A DNA stretch of 64,000 nucleotides, from NCBI GenBank assembly GCA_014904845.1, contig MU119251.1:226253-290252 (forward strand), given 5' to 3'. Shown here piece by piece: positions 1-11,895 of the stretch. The notes under the pieces are model-generated. The model searched no databases and had not been told where the DNA came from. It saw only the letters and a program-made list of their open reading frames with translations. Every line of letters begins with the position of its first letter. Within the stretch, counting starts at the first letter, position 1. Made by a program: the position numbers and the translations under genes. Source of the stretch: Acephala macrosclerotiorum. Its lineage: Eukaryota > Ascomycota > Leotiomycetes > Helotiales > Mollisiaceae.

Positions 1-1571
1 CGTTCACACACTGCATACCGTGCTGCGTCTCGAGAGACTGATGAGAACTCCTTCCGACGCAAATTACGAAGAGCCTTTGAACAAGCAACGTCTGAGTCGA
101 CTGATTTCGCAGTCAACAGCGCTGATGAGGTCGAAGTGGCCTTAGCATCACTATTTGAGGGTGATTATGTGTCTGTCGTTGGGTTTCTCCGTGGCTGGTC
201 AGGACCTGTATCTTCTGCAGTGGCTGAAGTGGCATCTCTTGGTGGATGGTTACCACAGGTGGAAGAGAAGAGTCTGATCAACATGGGAAGCTTGGACCAG
301 GATGATATGGATCTGCTTGGCTACAATTCGTCGCCATCTAAGGTTGATGGAGTTAAAGATCAGACACTCATTGCCTATTCGAAATCTCTAGCACGAAGAG
401 ACGTGTTGAGGCGTCTAGGCGTTGTACGTGAAGGCTGGGAAATATCAATTGCGCTACTTGGGAGACTCGATTCTGCTCAGCGATCCGAGGAGATGGTTGG
501 GCGGTTCGTGGAGAATTTCGATCTAGACTCATCAAGCACGGTTGATAAATTATGGACGCTTCTCAATAACATCGGGTTGGGTCGCCATGCTGAGATGGTC
601 GCGGAGGTAAAGCAATGTTTTTCCACATGAAAAAATAGTACTAACTGTCACAGTCATACGCCAACTCCCTTGCTGAAGGTTCCCACAGATACGGCGAAGC
701 CTTGTGGTACTACGCGTTGTCTCACAAGAACCAAAAGGTCAAGGATGTCCTTGATCTTCTAATCTCATTCTCCCTGATTCAGTCTACAGCATATCCCCCA
801 GAGTCAGAATCAGACGACCATCTTCGACATCTTATTGCTGATCCCAAGACCGCATTGAACGAATTGTCTCAAATGGATGGCCCTGCTGCTGAGCTACTTC
901 ACAGGATGCTTAGCGGTTATGCAACGTTGAGGAAGTTCTATGACCTTCGAGACGCCGAGGTTCTACAATCGACGAACAACAAGCCTCAGAAGGGTCGAAT
1001 CGCTCGAAAGATCGAGGCAGCATCAGCTCTGATGGCTGTGATCACCAGCTCAGATGACAACATTCGAGGTGGTCTGTACGATGAAGAATGCGGAGCAGTC
1101 GTCAGCGTCGACTTCCTGCTTGCGCTGTTGGGAGAGGCGATGGTGTTTGTCAACCAACCGGACTTTGCAATCACAACATCACAGATCGATATCCTGCTGA
1201 AGGCCATCGAGGATCTCCAGGCAGTCGGACCACGTGTTTACTCAGCCTGCACAGAGTTCCTGCAGACCGTTGTAGCTTCAGGACAAGGTCTCAAAGGATC
1301 ATCTCCAACCGACATGTTACGAAAATCAACATCGAACGTCAGTGGAACAAGCAGCTTTTCTATGGTAGGAAGCTCGATGCTAGCTTCACAGCTCAAGCAG
1401 TCCATGAGCAGCAGCGGTGTCCTTGTGAAGGGGAACATCAAGCGTGGTTGGGATTGGCGACAAGGCATCTCAGCAGACACATCAGGAGACACACTGTTGA
1501 GAATATTGAGGCTGGGATTAGCAAAGTCGCTTGCCAATGCGTGGCTTGTGGAGGCAGATAGTAGGATGTAA
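1..1571 (+). CDS. NUP85: Nup85-like nuclear pore scaffold protein, C-terminal part (5' truncated by window edge)
   Basis: The frame is open from base 1, so the start lies outside the window. Two exons are seen, 1-606 and 654-1571; the 47-bp intron (GTAAAG...CTAAC...CACAG) joins ...MVAE to SYANSLAEG in frame. The visible part, about 508 residues, is alpha-helical with no catalytic motif. The segments RYGEALWYYALSH, VVSVDFLLALLGEAMVFV and the tail TLLRILRLGLAKSLANAW resemble the C-terminal alpha-solenoid of fungal Nup85, a member of the Y-shaped (Nup84/Nup107) scaffold complex at the nuclear envelope. A low-complexity Ser-rich stretch sits about 100 residues before the end. Identification is from remembered family character, not from a search; another helical nucleoporin is the main alternative. 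Confidence 0.7.
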
Positions 1572-2023
1572 GATATAGATGGGGCAAGAATGTGTACTGA
1601 TGCATCCGACGGCGTTTATAAAATGGGTTACTTGGGAGGAGTAGATTTGGTAGTATAGCGATGAACACAGTCCGTCGTGAGAATAAAATAATGATACCCT
1701 CAACCACACCACAAACCCATCTGTGATTGAAAAATAGCAGGGGAATTCCACATATTTTGCTTTGCCGTTACTTGAAGCCGATAATTTTGTTGAAACCAAT
1801 GTCCCAAATTGAGGTGGTACTTAGAACTGCCCATATGTCGAATCTTAGGAAGGGACATCCCTCAATGGAGTTATCTTTCCTGGATCTTGAGCTTGCATTC
1901 AAACTCATGTCCCACTACGCCACGCTCAAACCCTTTTTTCTTCTAAATCCAACGCAGCTCGCCACACACTCTTGAACCCCATATCTAAGACGACATGTCC
2001 GGAAACTCTCCCCCCGATCCCGT
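1572..2023. other. convergent intergenic gap
   Basis: About 450 bp between the convergent 3' ends of the nucleoporin gene and the glycosyltransferase gene. It should hold both 3' UTRs. No further gene or repeat is visible. Confidence 0.5.
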
Positions 2024-3136
2024 CTAGAACCCATCCTTCTTAAGCCCCTTCTCCTCCTCCGCCTTCAATCTCTCATTATTCATATCCACCCACCACTGAT
2101 GCGTCGGATCACTTCCCACGTTCCTCCCCTCCCCATCCATCTCATCCCACGGTTTCGGCGCTAAGATATAATGCACATTCTTTACCTCCTTATCCTTCCA
2201 AATCTGATGATGTACTCCCTCCCACCTCAAAGTCTTCAACGCATTGTAAACATAAGGCAATGGGACCCAACGGCCTTTGTAGAGGTCAGAGAGGAGAGAT
2301 TGATCGGCGAAATCCATGTTCGAGGCATCGGATTCCATGAAGGCGACTATTTGGTTGTAGACGGCGGTGCAGGGGTTTACGACTTGGAGGCCGCCGTTCA
2401 TGAAGCCGAGAGGGCCGACGGCTGGGTCTGGACCGACCGTTTGAGCGATATCTGGTGTGTTGTGTTGAGATGTGAAGGCGCAGTTTTCGGGGATCCTGTT
2501 ATAGAATCTCATCAGCCCTTGTCTTCAATAGCATCGTGTTCTTTGTCCAACACAACCAAGCGAAGTAGGACAACCTCAAAAAGGGGGAAGGAGGTACGTA
2601 CCAATCAGCAGGATAATGCTTCTTCTTCAACGGGTTACAAACACACGCATGCCCGGCCGCAAAAACCCTCTTCCCCTTCCCCTCCATCTCCGGCCCATCC
2701 AACTCCAACTCCATCAACTCATCCATATTCTTCCTCACCAACATATCACTATCCAACTGCACCACTCTCTCATACTCCACTAGACTAAACGGTGCCAGCT
2801 TTGACCAACAATCGTAGAATCTTGGATCGGCGGAATAGTCCTTGCCTTTTGTAGGGAGGAGGTATTCGATTCGTTGTTTGGGGATAGAGCGCGCGTCGAG
2901 GGCAGCGTGACCTTCGGCGGGGAAGGTGTCGGTGTAGAGGGCTACGAGGGGGTATTTGGAGCCGGATTTTTTGAGAGAGTAATCAAGAGTTAGGAGGCCA
3001 GCGAGATAATTGGTATTGGTGATTAGCGTTGTAAAAACTGTACAGGTGTTAATTAGCTTTCCTACTATCTCTGTTAGATGAAGAGGGAATACGTACCCTT
3101 CTTCGACTCCGTGACTCTCTTCTTTTCTTCTCCCAT
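2024..3136 (-). CDS. glycosyltransferase family 8 (glycogenin/galactinol-synthase-like) protein
   Basis: Three exons: 3136-3097, 3037-2602 and 2495-2024, giving 315 residues. The ATG at 3136 was chosen because MGEEKKRVTESKK joins across a 57-bp intron (GTACGT...GTACAG) to VFTTLITNTNYLAGLL, the usual start of the GT8 nucleotide-sugar-binding fold. The second intron (GTACGT...AACAG, 106 bp) joins HYPADW to IPENC. The DxD metal/UDP-sugar motif is in VVQLDSDMLV, and GFMNGGLQVVNP is the expected acceptor-side loop. Known family role: transfer of a sugar from a UDP donor, retaining the anomeric configuration. There is no signal peptide or membrane segment, so it is probably cytosolic. The exact acceptor cannot be told; glycogenin itself is usually longer. 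Confidence 0.85.
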
Positions 3137-4293
3137 CTTTGCGGTTGGTGTCAATGTGCTGTCTTCCCGCCCAAAGATATGACCGAGCTCCAGTTCCAGC
3201 TCTGACAAATAGATGCGAATGGATGTGAATGTAGATTGAAGGATAGGAAGATGGTGAATATGCTAGCAACTATCAGCAGAACATCTTATACCTCTAGCGT
3301 CTCTCGTCTTGGCAGGTACGCGTTGCTGTTCCCTCAAATGATCACCGTTGTCAGAGATATTTGTTTTGCTACAAACACAGGAAGTTTGCGACAACCCCAC
3401 TAGCCCGCAATAGAGGGGTTATCGGAGTTTCAGCGAGTCATGACAGGGATTAACGGGCGTGAAACAGAAGTTTAGGCTATTTTACCGAGCTTCTCAGGGG
3501 CGCTATCGTTGTTATCGAAGTCCCTGGAACCGATCCCAGGGGTCTTGATCAACGCTATCCCTCTGAACTCTAGCTGGGACGAAAATATCTCAAAATATCT
3601 GAGACAGGCGCAGGCCGTGACCTGGGCGAAACAATTTTTGGACGACGTACTTCTGCCCAAGCTCTTATCAATCTTCCCTCGCAATCCAAACTCTTAGATC
3701 TGTCTGGCGTTTGGATATCGTCAGGCCTCCTCCCGAGAATATTCCACGAGGCTGCTTATGCAAACACAAGGTAGGTGGTGATTGGGTTCAAACAAGCACG
3801 TGGAGAGGTCACAATTCGTGGTGGAAAGGAAGCTTTTGAGAGTCATGTGTTTTGTGCGCAATCATTAAAGCCGATTAGGCAAGCTAATTCCATGCAAGAA
3901 GCAAGCCAGTGTGGCTGCCATAAGCGCAGAAGCTACTCACCGTAACTGCTTTCTGATCTCAAATATGCTTGCTAATCGAAGTATGTGTGCCTATCCTTTT
4001 CAGAATGTCTTAGTTTCCCCCAGTGTTGCCCTATTGCCCCTCAACTCCTTGAATCAAATCCCATTTGTCCCAGCCCCCTTAAATCAATCCCTCATTTCCC
4101 CAGTAACGCCATAAAATCAGAGACCATGATATCTGATTTGCCAGAGCGATGCAGAAGAGAAGAAATTTCTCTAACGCATACCCTTAGCAAAGATAGCAGA
4201 GCTGGCTGGAAGAAAAGCTATCTCGTGCAGAAGGGAAGAGAACCATCGAATGTCCCAGCGTTGTTGGAACATACTCGTTCAACTTTGCGAACA
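3137..4293. other. intergenic region without a supported gene
   Basis: About 1.15 kb between the divergently read start of the glycosyltransferase gene and the 3' end of the GTPase gene. Only short ORFs (under 125 codons) with no recognisable motif occur. Positions 3340-3700 read as unique non-coding DNA. Confidence 0.4.
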
Positions 4294-7200
4294 TCAATGA
4301 CCGTAGTCACTGTCTTCCGAATCATCGTTGTCCTCCTCCGAGCTTGATTCGGAAGATGATTCATCACCAGAAACCTCCACATCAGATTGGCCTTCTCCGT
4401 CGACGTATTTTTCATCCTCGGTATGAATTACGTTGGCGAAAGGATTGCGAGCGCGCAGATCAACAGTCGGATCTTCCAACTCCTTTGCCCAAGTCTCGTC
4501 CATAATCGCCAATTCCTTCAAGATGAGACGCCGAAACTCGGCTGTAGCAGCAGAGCCAAGAGAGCTCTCGTGAACTCCGCCCAAATTGATCACACGAACA
4601 ATATCCCGCTTCAACTTCATTTGCGAGATCTTGGCGGCCGTCCCAAGTCCCGAAGAGAGGACTTTTCCCATCTTATCGAGCTCTGCGACCAAAGTCTTCG
4701 AGGTGTTCTCGAACATGGATTTGCCTTGCTTTTTGGTGAAGATCACTAGGTTCTTCTTCATGCGCTTTCCAACGCCGCTGCCTGCTTGGAAGTCAGCCAG
4801 TCATGCACCATACTTTGTTGTCCTCCTGATGACTTGGATATTTTCCATATGGCAGGTCAACTTACCAGAGTCTCCGAATGCCGCATCATAGTAAGTGAGC
4901 ATATGCGCCTTTACAGCGACCGCAACTGTTCGGTGTGCTTCATTAGCGTGGGTTTGGCCTACCTCAAGGGCTTCATGGACTTTTCCTCGGATTTGATCTT
5001 CTAGAATGGGGACTTGTTGAAGAATGTTGTGAGCCAGATCGTATCTGCCACAAATCTGGCTCACCGAGCCACGAAGAGATTTCTGGAATTCTCGTAGGGC
5101 ATTGATAACTGCGTTGGCGAAGAGTTCATGTTGGGCTGGCAGTCGGACATGGAAAGCGAGCTTCCAAGGTCTACTTAACGGCTCGATAAAGGGCTCGGAG
5201 AAAGCGTCGTTGAAGTGATACTCGACTTTCTTGCCAGTTTTATACTTCTCGCCAGAACGTTTGCAGATGGCTCTCCAGCTGCCCCACGCGATGTCTTTAC
5301 TCGCAAGTTCTGTGCTTAATTTCAATGCATCCTCGGCTCCGGCATTGACAATTGTGCCAAGGTTCCCAATGACGTGAACCCTGACAGTTCGCCGCACATT
5401 AGCCATGACATTCAGCTTAGCTTTGTCCGTGGCCTACAAGATACACGTCAGTTCTTGAAAATCCTTCTTAGAATACATGCTTACACGAGAAAATCTGGGG
5501 CAAAACGCTTGCTTACCTTCTTCACGACCTCGTAGTGCTTGTTTACCTCCTTTAGAAGCTGGTCTCTCTGCTCATCTGAGAGCTGAGCGATCTTTCCGCG
5601 GCTTTCTGCCCATGACTTCAAAGTGACCTCGAAGAGATTAATCTCCGTGAGAATCTTGTCTGCGGCGTATTCTCGATCCGCCAGTGTGCATTGCTGAGCG
5701 AACGCCTGAAGACTCGGGATGTTTGTATCATTGATGTTTCGAAAGCCTTTAATAGAGTTATCACGCTTAAATCGACCACTGAGCTTTTGGTATGCCTTCG
5801 CGGAAACGCAGAATGAATTTAGACTACTCTTGGAATCTGACCAGGATTAGCCTCGAGCTAGACATTACAGGGAAATATAGGTACCTTCAGATTCTGGGAC
5901 GCTGGTCTCAAGCTCGTCCATCAATTCTCCTTGGCCAGTCTTGAGGTCCTGGCTGAGGTGTCCTTGGGTATATTTATTGCGTTCTCGAATGCAGACTGCT
6001 TTCATCTTAACGTTTAAAGCATTGATGGACTTCTTGACCTTGGAAATCTTCGCGTTGAGATCAGTTTCCATGGCAAGGACAGCGTTGAGGGCTTCTGACT
6101 CGGATTCGGCTTCAGCTAGCTTGCGTTTTCTGTCTCGCTTTAGTTGGCTAAGCCGCTCGTTAAGTTGTGCCAATTCGTCGGACAATCGGGTCTCTTCCGC
6201 AATCTCCTCCTTCAAGACTGATTTGTCAAGATTCAAAGACTTCATGACCTCGTGTGTGGTCACCTGGTCGGTTTTGGTCATCACAAAAGTGACAAAGTTC
6301 TCGTGATACCGACCGTCCATCAATAGTTGGCGCTTGAAAGACCGGGACATCAACTCATTTGCGACCTTGTCATCAATAGCTCTGACAATGTCGGCCACGA
6401 CCCACATGTGTCGAAGCTTTTGAATGTACTTCTCCGCCACTTGAGTTCGTCCCAAATTTGAGTCACCCAGACCAGGTAGGTCAACAAGGACAAGGCCGTG
6501 CTTGAGAAGGTCGGACTTGATATAGATTTTCACTAAGCGAACTAATGGCCAATACGCGAACTCGTCAGCGTCAGTCCCCTTGTTGCTACTATCAATGTAC
6601 GCGTTGATAGCTTCAGAGAACTTCAGCGCGGTTGACTCCTGGATGGTAATTGATTGTCCTAGGACATGTGAGAGGCCACGTTCCAGCTCTAGACCGACGG
6701 GACTCGATTCCACGATTCTGTTTATGGGAATTCCAGGGTAGACCGCAGAGAGCTTGGCATACCCCAGGCTCGCATCAGTACCACCGTTTAGTGAGAGTTG
6801 TTCGGCGACGGGTCTGTTCTTGATATCATCCGCCAAAATATCGAACTCAGCATCCCACTCTTGAGCAGTGACGAACTCTACCTCTGCTCTGAAGGCTTGA
6901 CGAGGGTCTTCGGAAGTGTTGTATCCAATCTCCACGACGACAGACGTGCTGGCTCGCATTGCATTGCATGGAACGATGGTCTCGTGCTCGACAAGCGCAT
7001 TGATCAGAGAGCTCTTGCCGCTACCGGTGTAGCCAAGAAATCCAATAAGAATTCGCGAAATTTGACTGAGTTGGATGATTTCATCTGTGTCAATTGTTAG
7101 TGAAAATAATCATTGGATGACAATTTCTGGGTCTTGAGATAGAGAGAACACGCACCGCATTGCTCAATCCAAGCAGCGCCATCTCGGAATGATTCGGCGT

Positions 7201-7693
7201 GCTTTTCGAATAGAGCCTTTACTTTTTTGACCGAGGCAATACCTAAATCGACGCATCTTTCCTTCCGAAGTATGCGAACTTCTTCGTCCTTCTCAAAGTT
7301 CTGGAGTGAGGCATTAGTAGGATGGTGGTTAACAGGAGGATCGCAACGTACCAAAGCCAAAGTAACGGGCGCCTCCTCTAGTGGCTTCCGGGGTGGAGTC
7401 GGAATTACCTTCGTAGTTGTTGACAAGGGTGCTGACGGTTCCTTGCAATCAATGAACAATCCGGGCTCATCATCATCATCAACTTCAACCTTCAATGCGG
7501 ATTTGGCTTGCTGGACAGACTTGGCTTTCGGCTTTGCTGTCGGCTTTGCTGTCGGCTTTGCTGTCGGCTTTGCAAGCTTTGCTCTGGGCTTTGTTGCCTT
7601 GGCCGCTCTGGGCTTCTTGACGCCTGCCTGAGCCTTGCCGTTCATGTTTGCAGTGTACGCCTGAGACAGTCCAGTCAAAGATGAGCTGTCCAT
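4294..7693 (-). CDS. dynamin-type / SLIP-GC-like large GTPase
   Basis: Six exons: 7693-7352, 7300-7156, 7084-5885, 5836-5517, 5433-4866 and 4781-4294, giving 1020 residues. All introns are GT-AG and phases close. A Lys/Ala/Pro-rich tail (about residues 20-60, with PTAK repeats) precedes the GTPase domain: P-loop GYTGSGKSS near residue 185, G3 motif DLPGLGD, and G4 motif TKTD. A coiled coil rich in Glu/Lys follows (ELAQLNERLSQLKRDRKRK), then a helical region, and an acidic Ser/Glu/Asp C-terminus. This order resembles the dynamin-N family proteins related to vertebrate nuclear GTPase SLIP-GC, which are abundant and poorly studied in fungi. No membrane segment is seen; the basic N-terminal tail is compatible with nuclear location. 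Intron 1 (51 bp) is frame-neutral, so its retention would add 17 residues. Confidence 0.85.
7530..7565 (-). repeat. 12-bp tandem repeat coding PTAK units
   Basis: Three consecutive copies of GGCTTTGCTGTC (plus-strand reading), flanked by partial copies, lie inside exon 1 of the GTPase gene and encode Pro-Thr-Ala-Lys repeats like those of histone H1 tails. Because the unit is a multiple of three, copy changes keep the frame. Confidence 0.9.
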
Positions 7694-9100
7694 TTAGGCC
7701 TAAGTAGATGCATCAGCAAGAGCGTAGATTCAAGAGTCATGAAAACGTCCAATATGGTTGAAGCCCGGGTGAAGGTACTGTGCAGACAATTTCCACACGA
7801 TAATTGTTGTCGCCGGGAAGGACATTCAAGTAAAAAGATGAGGTGGAAAGTGGCCCAAAAAAACAGTACGCACCTTGAATGCTGAAGGTGAAGGTAAGGC
7901 GCCTGCTCCCTAGCGGATATAACGAGGTCAAGGCTGTATATTATTTGTGAAGTAGGAAGCGAAGCTGAAAGTGATAAACGATCAGATATGGAAGGGAAGA
8001 CGAGCTGAATATCAAAAATAAGTCAGACTGTGCTGGGGGTAAGTTAGAGAACAAAGATGAGAGCTTGGAATCGGAAAGGTTGTCAAGAAGAGAGCTTGGG
8101 GAAGTAGATGAAAGTTGGAGGCTGGGCCAAGGAAAAGCAATTCCTGTTGACCGGGAAAATGACTATGAAGTACCTGCGAAAAACGCGAGTGAGTAAAAGG
8201 TTATACTCAGGGGTCGTTTGGCTTGTTGAGATGAAGAATTGGAGTGTGGGCAGAGTGTATTGGGAAGGTGGATGAGAGCGTAGTTACAGAAAGTTGTTGT
8301 TGTGAAGTTAGGACAAATCAACGGAGGAGGCGAAGTATTTAAACCCTCAAGGACTGCCTCAAACGGAGAGAGCAACATCCAAGCTAAGCGAGCTCTAAGT
8401 CTCTGTGGGAAATGCTTTTCTAAGAAAGAAGAGCCTCTTTCCTCGCAACAAGTTCACAGGCGTGCTTGTCGTTTTTGACAAATCGACCCACTCCAGATGT
8501 GGGAAGCAGTGAAACACTTGCTACCACAATTACCCTTATTTCTGTCTTCTTTCTTTCAAATTTCTAGAACCGACATTTTCGTGGCTATAATCGCTCAGAG
8601 ACTGTCGGACATTCAAGTCTCGAGGTCTGTATCGAACAGTGGCACGCCTTGCTCGATGCACATTGCATCCTTCTTCTTTTCCCCAAAATTTCTGCTTTAA
8701 TTTTCCAAAGCAACGCATAGTTCCACAACCAATATAGCATGCCTGGATCTACTGGAAGAGGGCTTGGGGGATCTTTTCGTAGTCTAGCGACATTGGCCGT
8801 GCATTTTGGTAGAACCTCAAGGCAAAAGGACTTCATGTTAAGCACTGGCTATCATCATAGATAAGCCAATGCTACATGAGCATTACGGAAGTTATCAAGC
8901 AGCGAGAAGTCCACGGATGACCGTTAACTCCGTGTCGTTGTCGTTGACATTGACTCCGAAGTCTACAAGGATGTCAAGCTATCTTTTTTCTAATCGTAGT
9001 GCATCCTTTAGCAACGCGTTGATTGGTCAGCCACATCTCACTTCCTACAGTATATACCTTCATGATTAGCTCACAAAAAAAACGAAATGTTGAGGGAACG
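7694..9100. other. divergent promoter region, no gene supported
   Basis: 1.4 kb between the start of the large GTPase (minus strand) and the mitochondrial carrier (plus strand). A TATA-like string (AGTATATACC, about 9049-9058) sits some 45 bp before the chosen carrier start, which supports that start over the upstream in-frame ATG at 9062. Short ORFs lack motifs. Confidence 0.4.
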
Positions 9101-10190
9101 ATGACGGAGAAGAAGTTGGCGAGCGACAAGAATTATAGAGGCTTCGTTGCCGGTGTTGCTTCTGGCATCGCCAAGTTGACTGGTATGCTTTCCGTCGTCA
9201 TGCTATCTACCCCACGCTTTGAGCTTCGAGAGCTTCGAGTTTCTAACTCGTGCTTCAGTCAAATATCTGCGAACGCAAGAAATGTTTGAAAAATGCTAAC
9301 AATTCTATTCAGTTGGCCATCCCTTCGATACCATCAAAGTCCGCCTCCAAACCTCCAACTCGACTCGATTCTCAGGTCCCCTCCAATGCCTCCTCCTTAC
9401 GGTACGAAATGAAGGCTTTCGAGGCCTCTACAAAGGCGCTACACCTCCGCTGGTGGGATGGATGTTCATGGACAGTATCATGCTAGGTTCCTTGACGTTC
9501 TATCGCAAAGTCCTCCACCGAACCCTCTTCAATCCCTACGCATATTCCGCGAGCCCCTCCAGTTGGGCACGACGAGACCTCCCCCTTCCCGATAACAAAT
9601 TACATAAACTGCCAACATTGGGACATGCGATGGCCGGTATAATGGCAGGTGCTACTGTATCATTCATAGCAGCGCCAGTCGAGCACATCAAAGCACGACT
9701 CCAAATACAATACTCCTCCAAGAAATCCGAACGATTATACAAAGGACCCATAGATTGTGCAAGAAAAATATACCGATACCACGGCGTACCAGGAATCTAT
9801 CACGGATTATCAGCTACATTGTTGTTCAGAAGTTTCTTCTTCTTCTGGTGGGGCAGCTACGACATTTTCACTCGTCTCTTAACAGAACGAACGAACCTCA
9901 GTGCCCCCGCTATAAATTTCTGGGCCGGCGGTCTCTCAGCGCAGGTTTTCTGGATGACAAGCTATCCTAGCGACGTCGTGAAGCAGCGTATAATGACCGA
10001 TCCACTAGCAGGAGGGCTCGGGGACGGAGAAAAGAAGTTCAGACATTGGAGAGAAGCAGCTGCTACAGTGTATAGAGAGAATGGATGGAAAGGGTATTGG
10101 AGAGGGTTCGTCCCTTGTTTTCTGAGAGCATTTCCTGCGAATGCTATGGCGCTTGTCGCGTTTGAAGGCGTTATGAGGGTGCTGCCTTAA
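9101..10190 (+). CDS. mitochondrial carrier family (SLC25) transporter
   Basis: Two exons, 9101-9182 and 9313-10190, give 319 residues. The 130-bp intron joins GIAKLT to VGHPFDTIKVRLQ. All three carrier repeats carry the family signature: HPFDTIKVRLQ in repeat 1, APVEHIKARLQ in repeat 2 and YPSDVVKQRIM in repeat 3, each with the Pro and Lys that form the matrix salt-bridge network. Repeat 1 also has GLYKGATPPLVGW. Six inner-membrane helices are expected. The repeat 1 wording places it near the carnitine/ornithine/Ymc branch of amino-acid and organic-acid carriers, but the substrate cannot be assigned from sequence alone. An in-frame ATG at 9062 would add 13 residues; 9101 is preferred because a TATA-like element lies just upstream. 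Confidence 0.85.
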
Positions 10191-10502
10191 ATGGGTGGGA
10201 TATAGAGATAGAGGTAGATCGTTGTGCAACAAGGCGTTCGGGAGATATCCACTTTCATGTGTATATGTATGTGTATGATTATGAGTACGATCTTGTATGT
10301 ACAAGTAGAATAGACCAATCCCAATTCTTCATAGCTATAATGGCTTGCTTGTTAGAAGTCCGTCATTTTGATGTCCAAGTTGAAGTCTAAGAAAAAGCCC
10401 AAATACATCTCACTAAACCTTTGCAGTCAACATACAATCACCCAAGGTCGATTGTTTTTCAAACCAAATATCAAATAATAACAATTCTCTCCGCAAACCT
10501 CC

Positions 10503-10883
10503 TCAACCCCAAAACCAACCCAACACCCGAACACCACCAACCCACCAATGAATATCTGTCCTATTTCCCGCTCCTTTAACTAGATCCGGGTAGCTGTCTT
10601 CCAGACTACTCATCTTGTAGAGTTGAGATCCCTCCCAAGCTACTCTATCTAAAGCGCCTCCAGGGGTGGTAATCAGGTGAAGGGCGAACCGGTTTTTGAT
10701 CCAGGCGCGGAAAATGTCTGTATTCGCGGTGGGGAAAGGGAAAGGTAAATTTGTTGGAGATTGAGCTGAAGGTCGGAGTGAAGAGCTTGAGGGAGAGAAA
10801 GATACTGTTGCGGTGGTCTTCGATGTGTGATTTATCAAGAGAGGATAGACAACAATTGAGATAAATAACAACTGTTGAAGCAT
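10503..10883 (-). CDS. possible small secreted protein, hypothetical
   Basis: A single 126-codon ORF. The N-terminus (MLQQLLFISIVVYPLLIN) is a plausible signal peptide, followed by a Ser/Thr-rich linker and a Trp/Gly-rich end (DIHWWVGGVRVLGWFWG). I recognise no family. It has no intron and no clear upstream promoter element, so it may be a chance ORF. Confidence 0.25.
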   Translation of the reverse strand: MLQQLLFISIVVYPLLINHTSKTTATVSFSPSSSSLRPSAQSPTNLPFPFPTANTDIFRAWIKNRFALHLITTPGGALDRVAWEGSQLYKMSSLEDSYPDLVKGAGNRTDIHWWVGGVRVLGWFWG

Positions 10884-11265
10884 TTTATAGATGTAATGAA
10901 TAACCGGCGAGTGTGAATAGTATCCAGGTCATGATTGTAGTTGAGAGGCTGTCGTTACTGGACGGGTACCTCAAACTTTCAGACATTAGGCGTCGCAAAT
11001 TGCTGAAGTCATAGAAATGTACGAAAGTGTGAATACCATTCAAACTCGTAACTATTCTAGAAATCCCATCGTCACCGAACTGAACCGAACGAAAGACAAA
11101 TCGTTTAGACATCACAACAGTCAATAAGGTAATCAATCAAAACAACGGGGACAGAAGGTAGCTGAGCATTTATGCTATGTGCCAACTAATCTTCATCTCG
11201 ACCCATCAATTCATTCCAAAGCTGTCTTTGACTTCGTCGACGAGATTCAGATCTAGATCCATCCC
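10884..11265. other. intergenic gap
   Basis: About 380 bp between the possible small ORF and the 3' end of the eL22 gene. Nothing beyond presumed UTR is visible. Confidence 0.4.
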
Positions 11266-11895
11266 TTACTCATCATCCTCCTCATCAGCATCGTTAACCA
11301 CGTTGAAGAATCGGAGCTCATAGACACCGTGGGAGGTGGAGACGACACGGAGCCAATCTCTGAGTTGTTGCTTCTTGAGGAACTTCTTGGTCCTATTGTC
11401 ATTCATTAGCCTCATTTTCCCACATCCATAGCCCTTGGGGAAGGCGTTGACGGGAGTTCTCACAAGTACTTGAGGTAACGACCAGAGAACTGGGTATGCG
11501 CAATAACCTCAATCTTTCCATCACCAACTTGCTTGATCTCAACGATATCGCCGAGATTGCCAACACGTCCGTCAACCTTAATCTTGTCCTGGAGGAACTT
11601 CTCGAAGGCGGAAACGTCGAAGATCTTGTCGCTGGCGGGTTGCGAAGCGTTGATGATGAACTTTTCTCTCATTAGCATCTTCCCCCGGCACCAAAACCTC
11701 CTCTACCCCAATCGCAGCATGGGGATAGATAGGATAGGGATAGGAAGACATACCTTCTTGGTAACCTTGGCCTGCTTGCCCTTGGTAGATTTCTGCGCAA
11801 AAAAGTTACATCTTAGCCTACTGTATCACGCCGCAACCTCTTTCGAGGCGGGCCAACAGCAAAGCGGTTCATGTACATACTGTGGATGGTGCCAT
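11266..11895 (-). CDS. RPL22: 60S ribosomal protein eL22
   Basis: Four exons: 11895-11881 (MAPST only), 11792-11754, 11660-11464 and 11392-11266, giving 125 residues. Introns begin GTATGT, GTATGT and GTGAGA and end GCGCAG, GAAAAG and AATAG. The core ([56 protein letters not shown]) and the acidic end [12 protein letters not shown] are classic for eL22, a small RNA-binding protein of the large ribosomal subunit. Short first exons with introns close to the ATG are typical of fungal ribosomal protein genes. The third exon acceptor was chosen at GAAAAG because it alone restores the frame to [11 protein letters not shown]. Confidence 0.95.

Noticed and set aside
7530..7565. CRISPR-like tandem repeat
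   Set aside because: The units are contiguous without spacers and are coding PTAK repeats.
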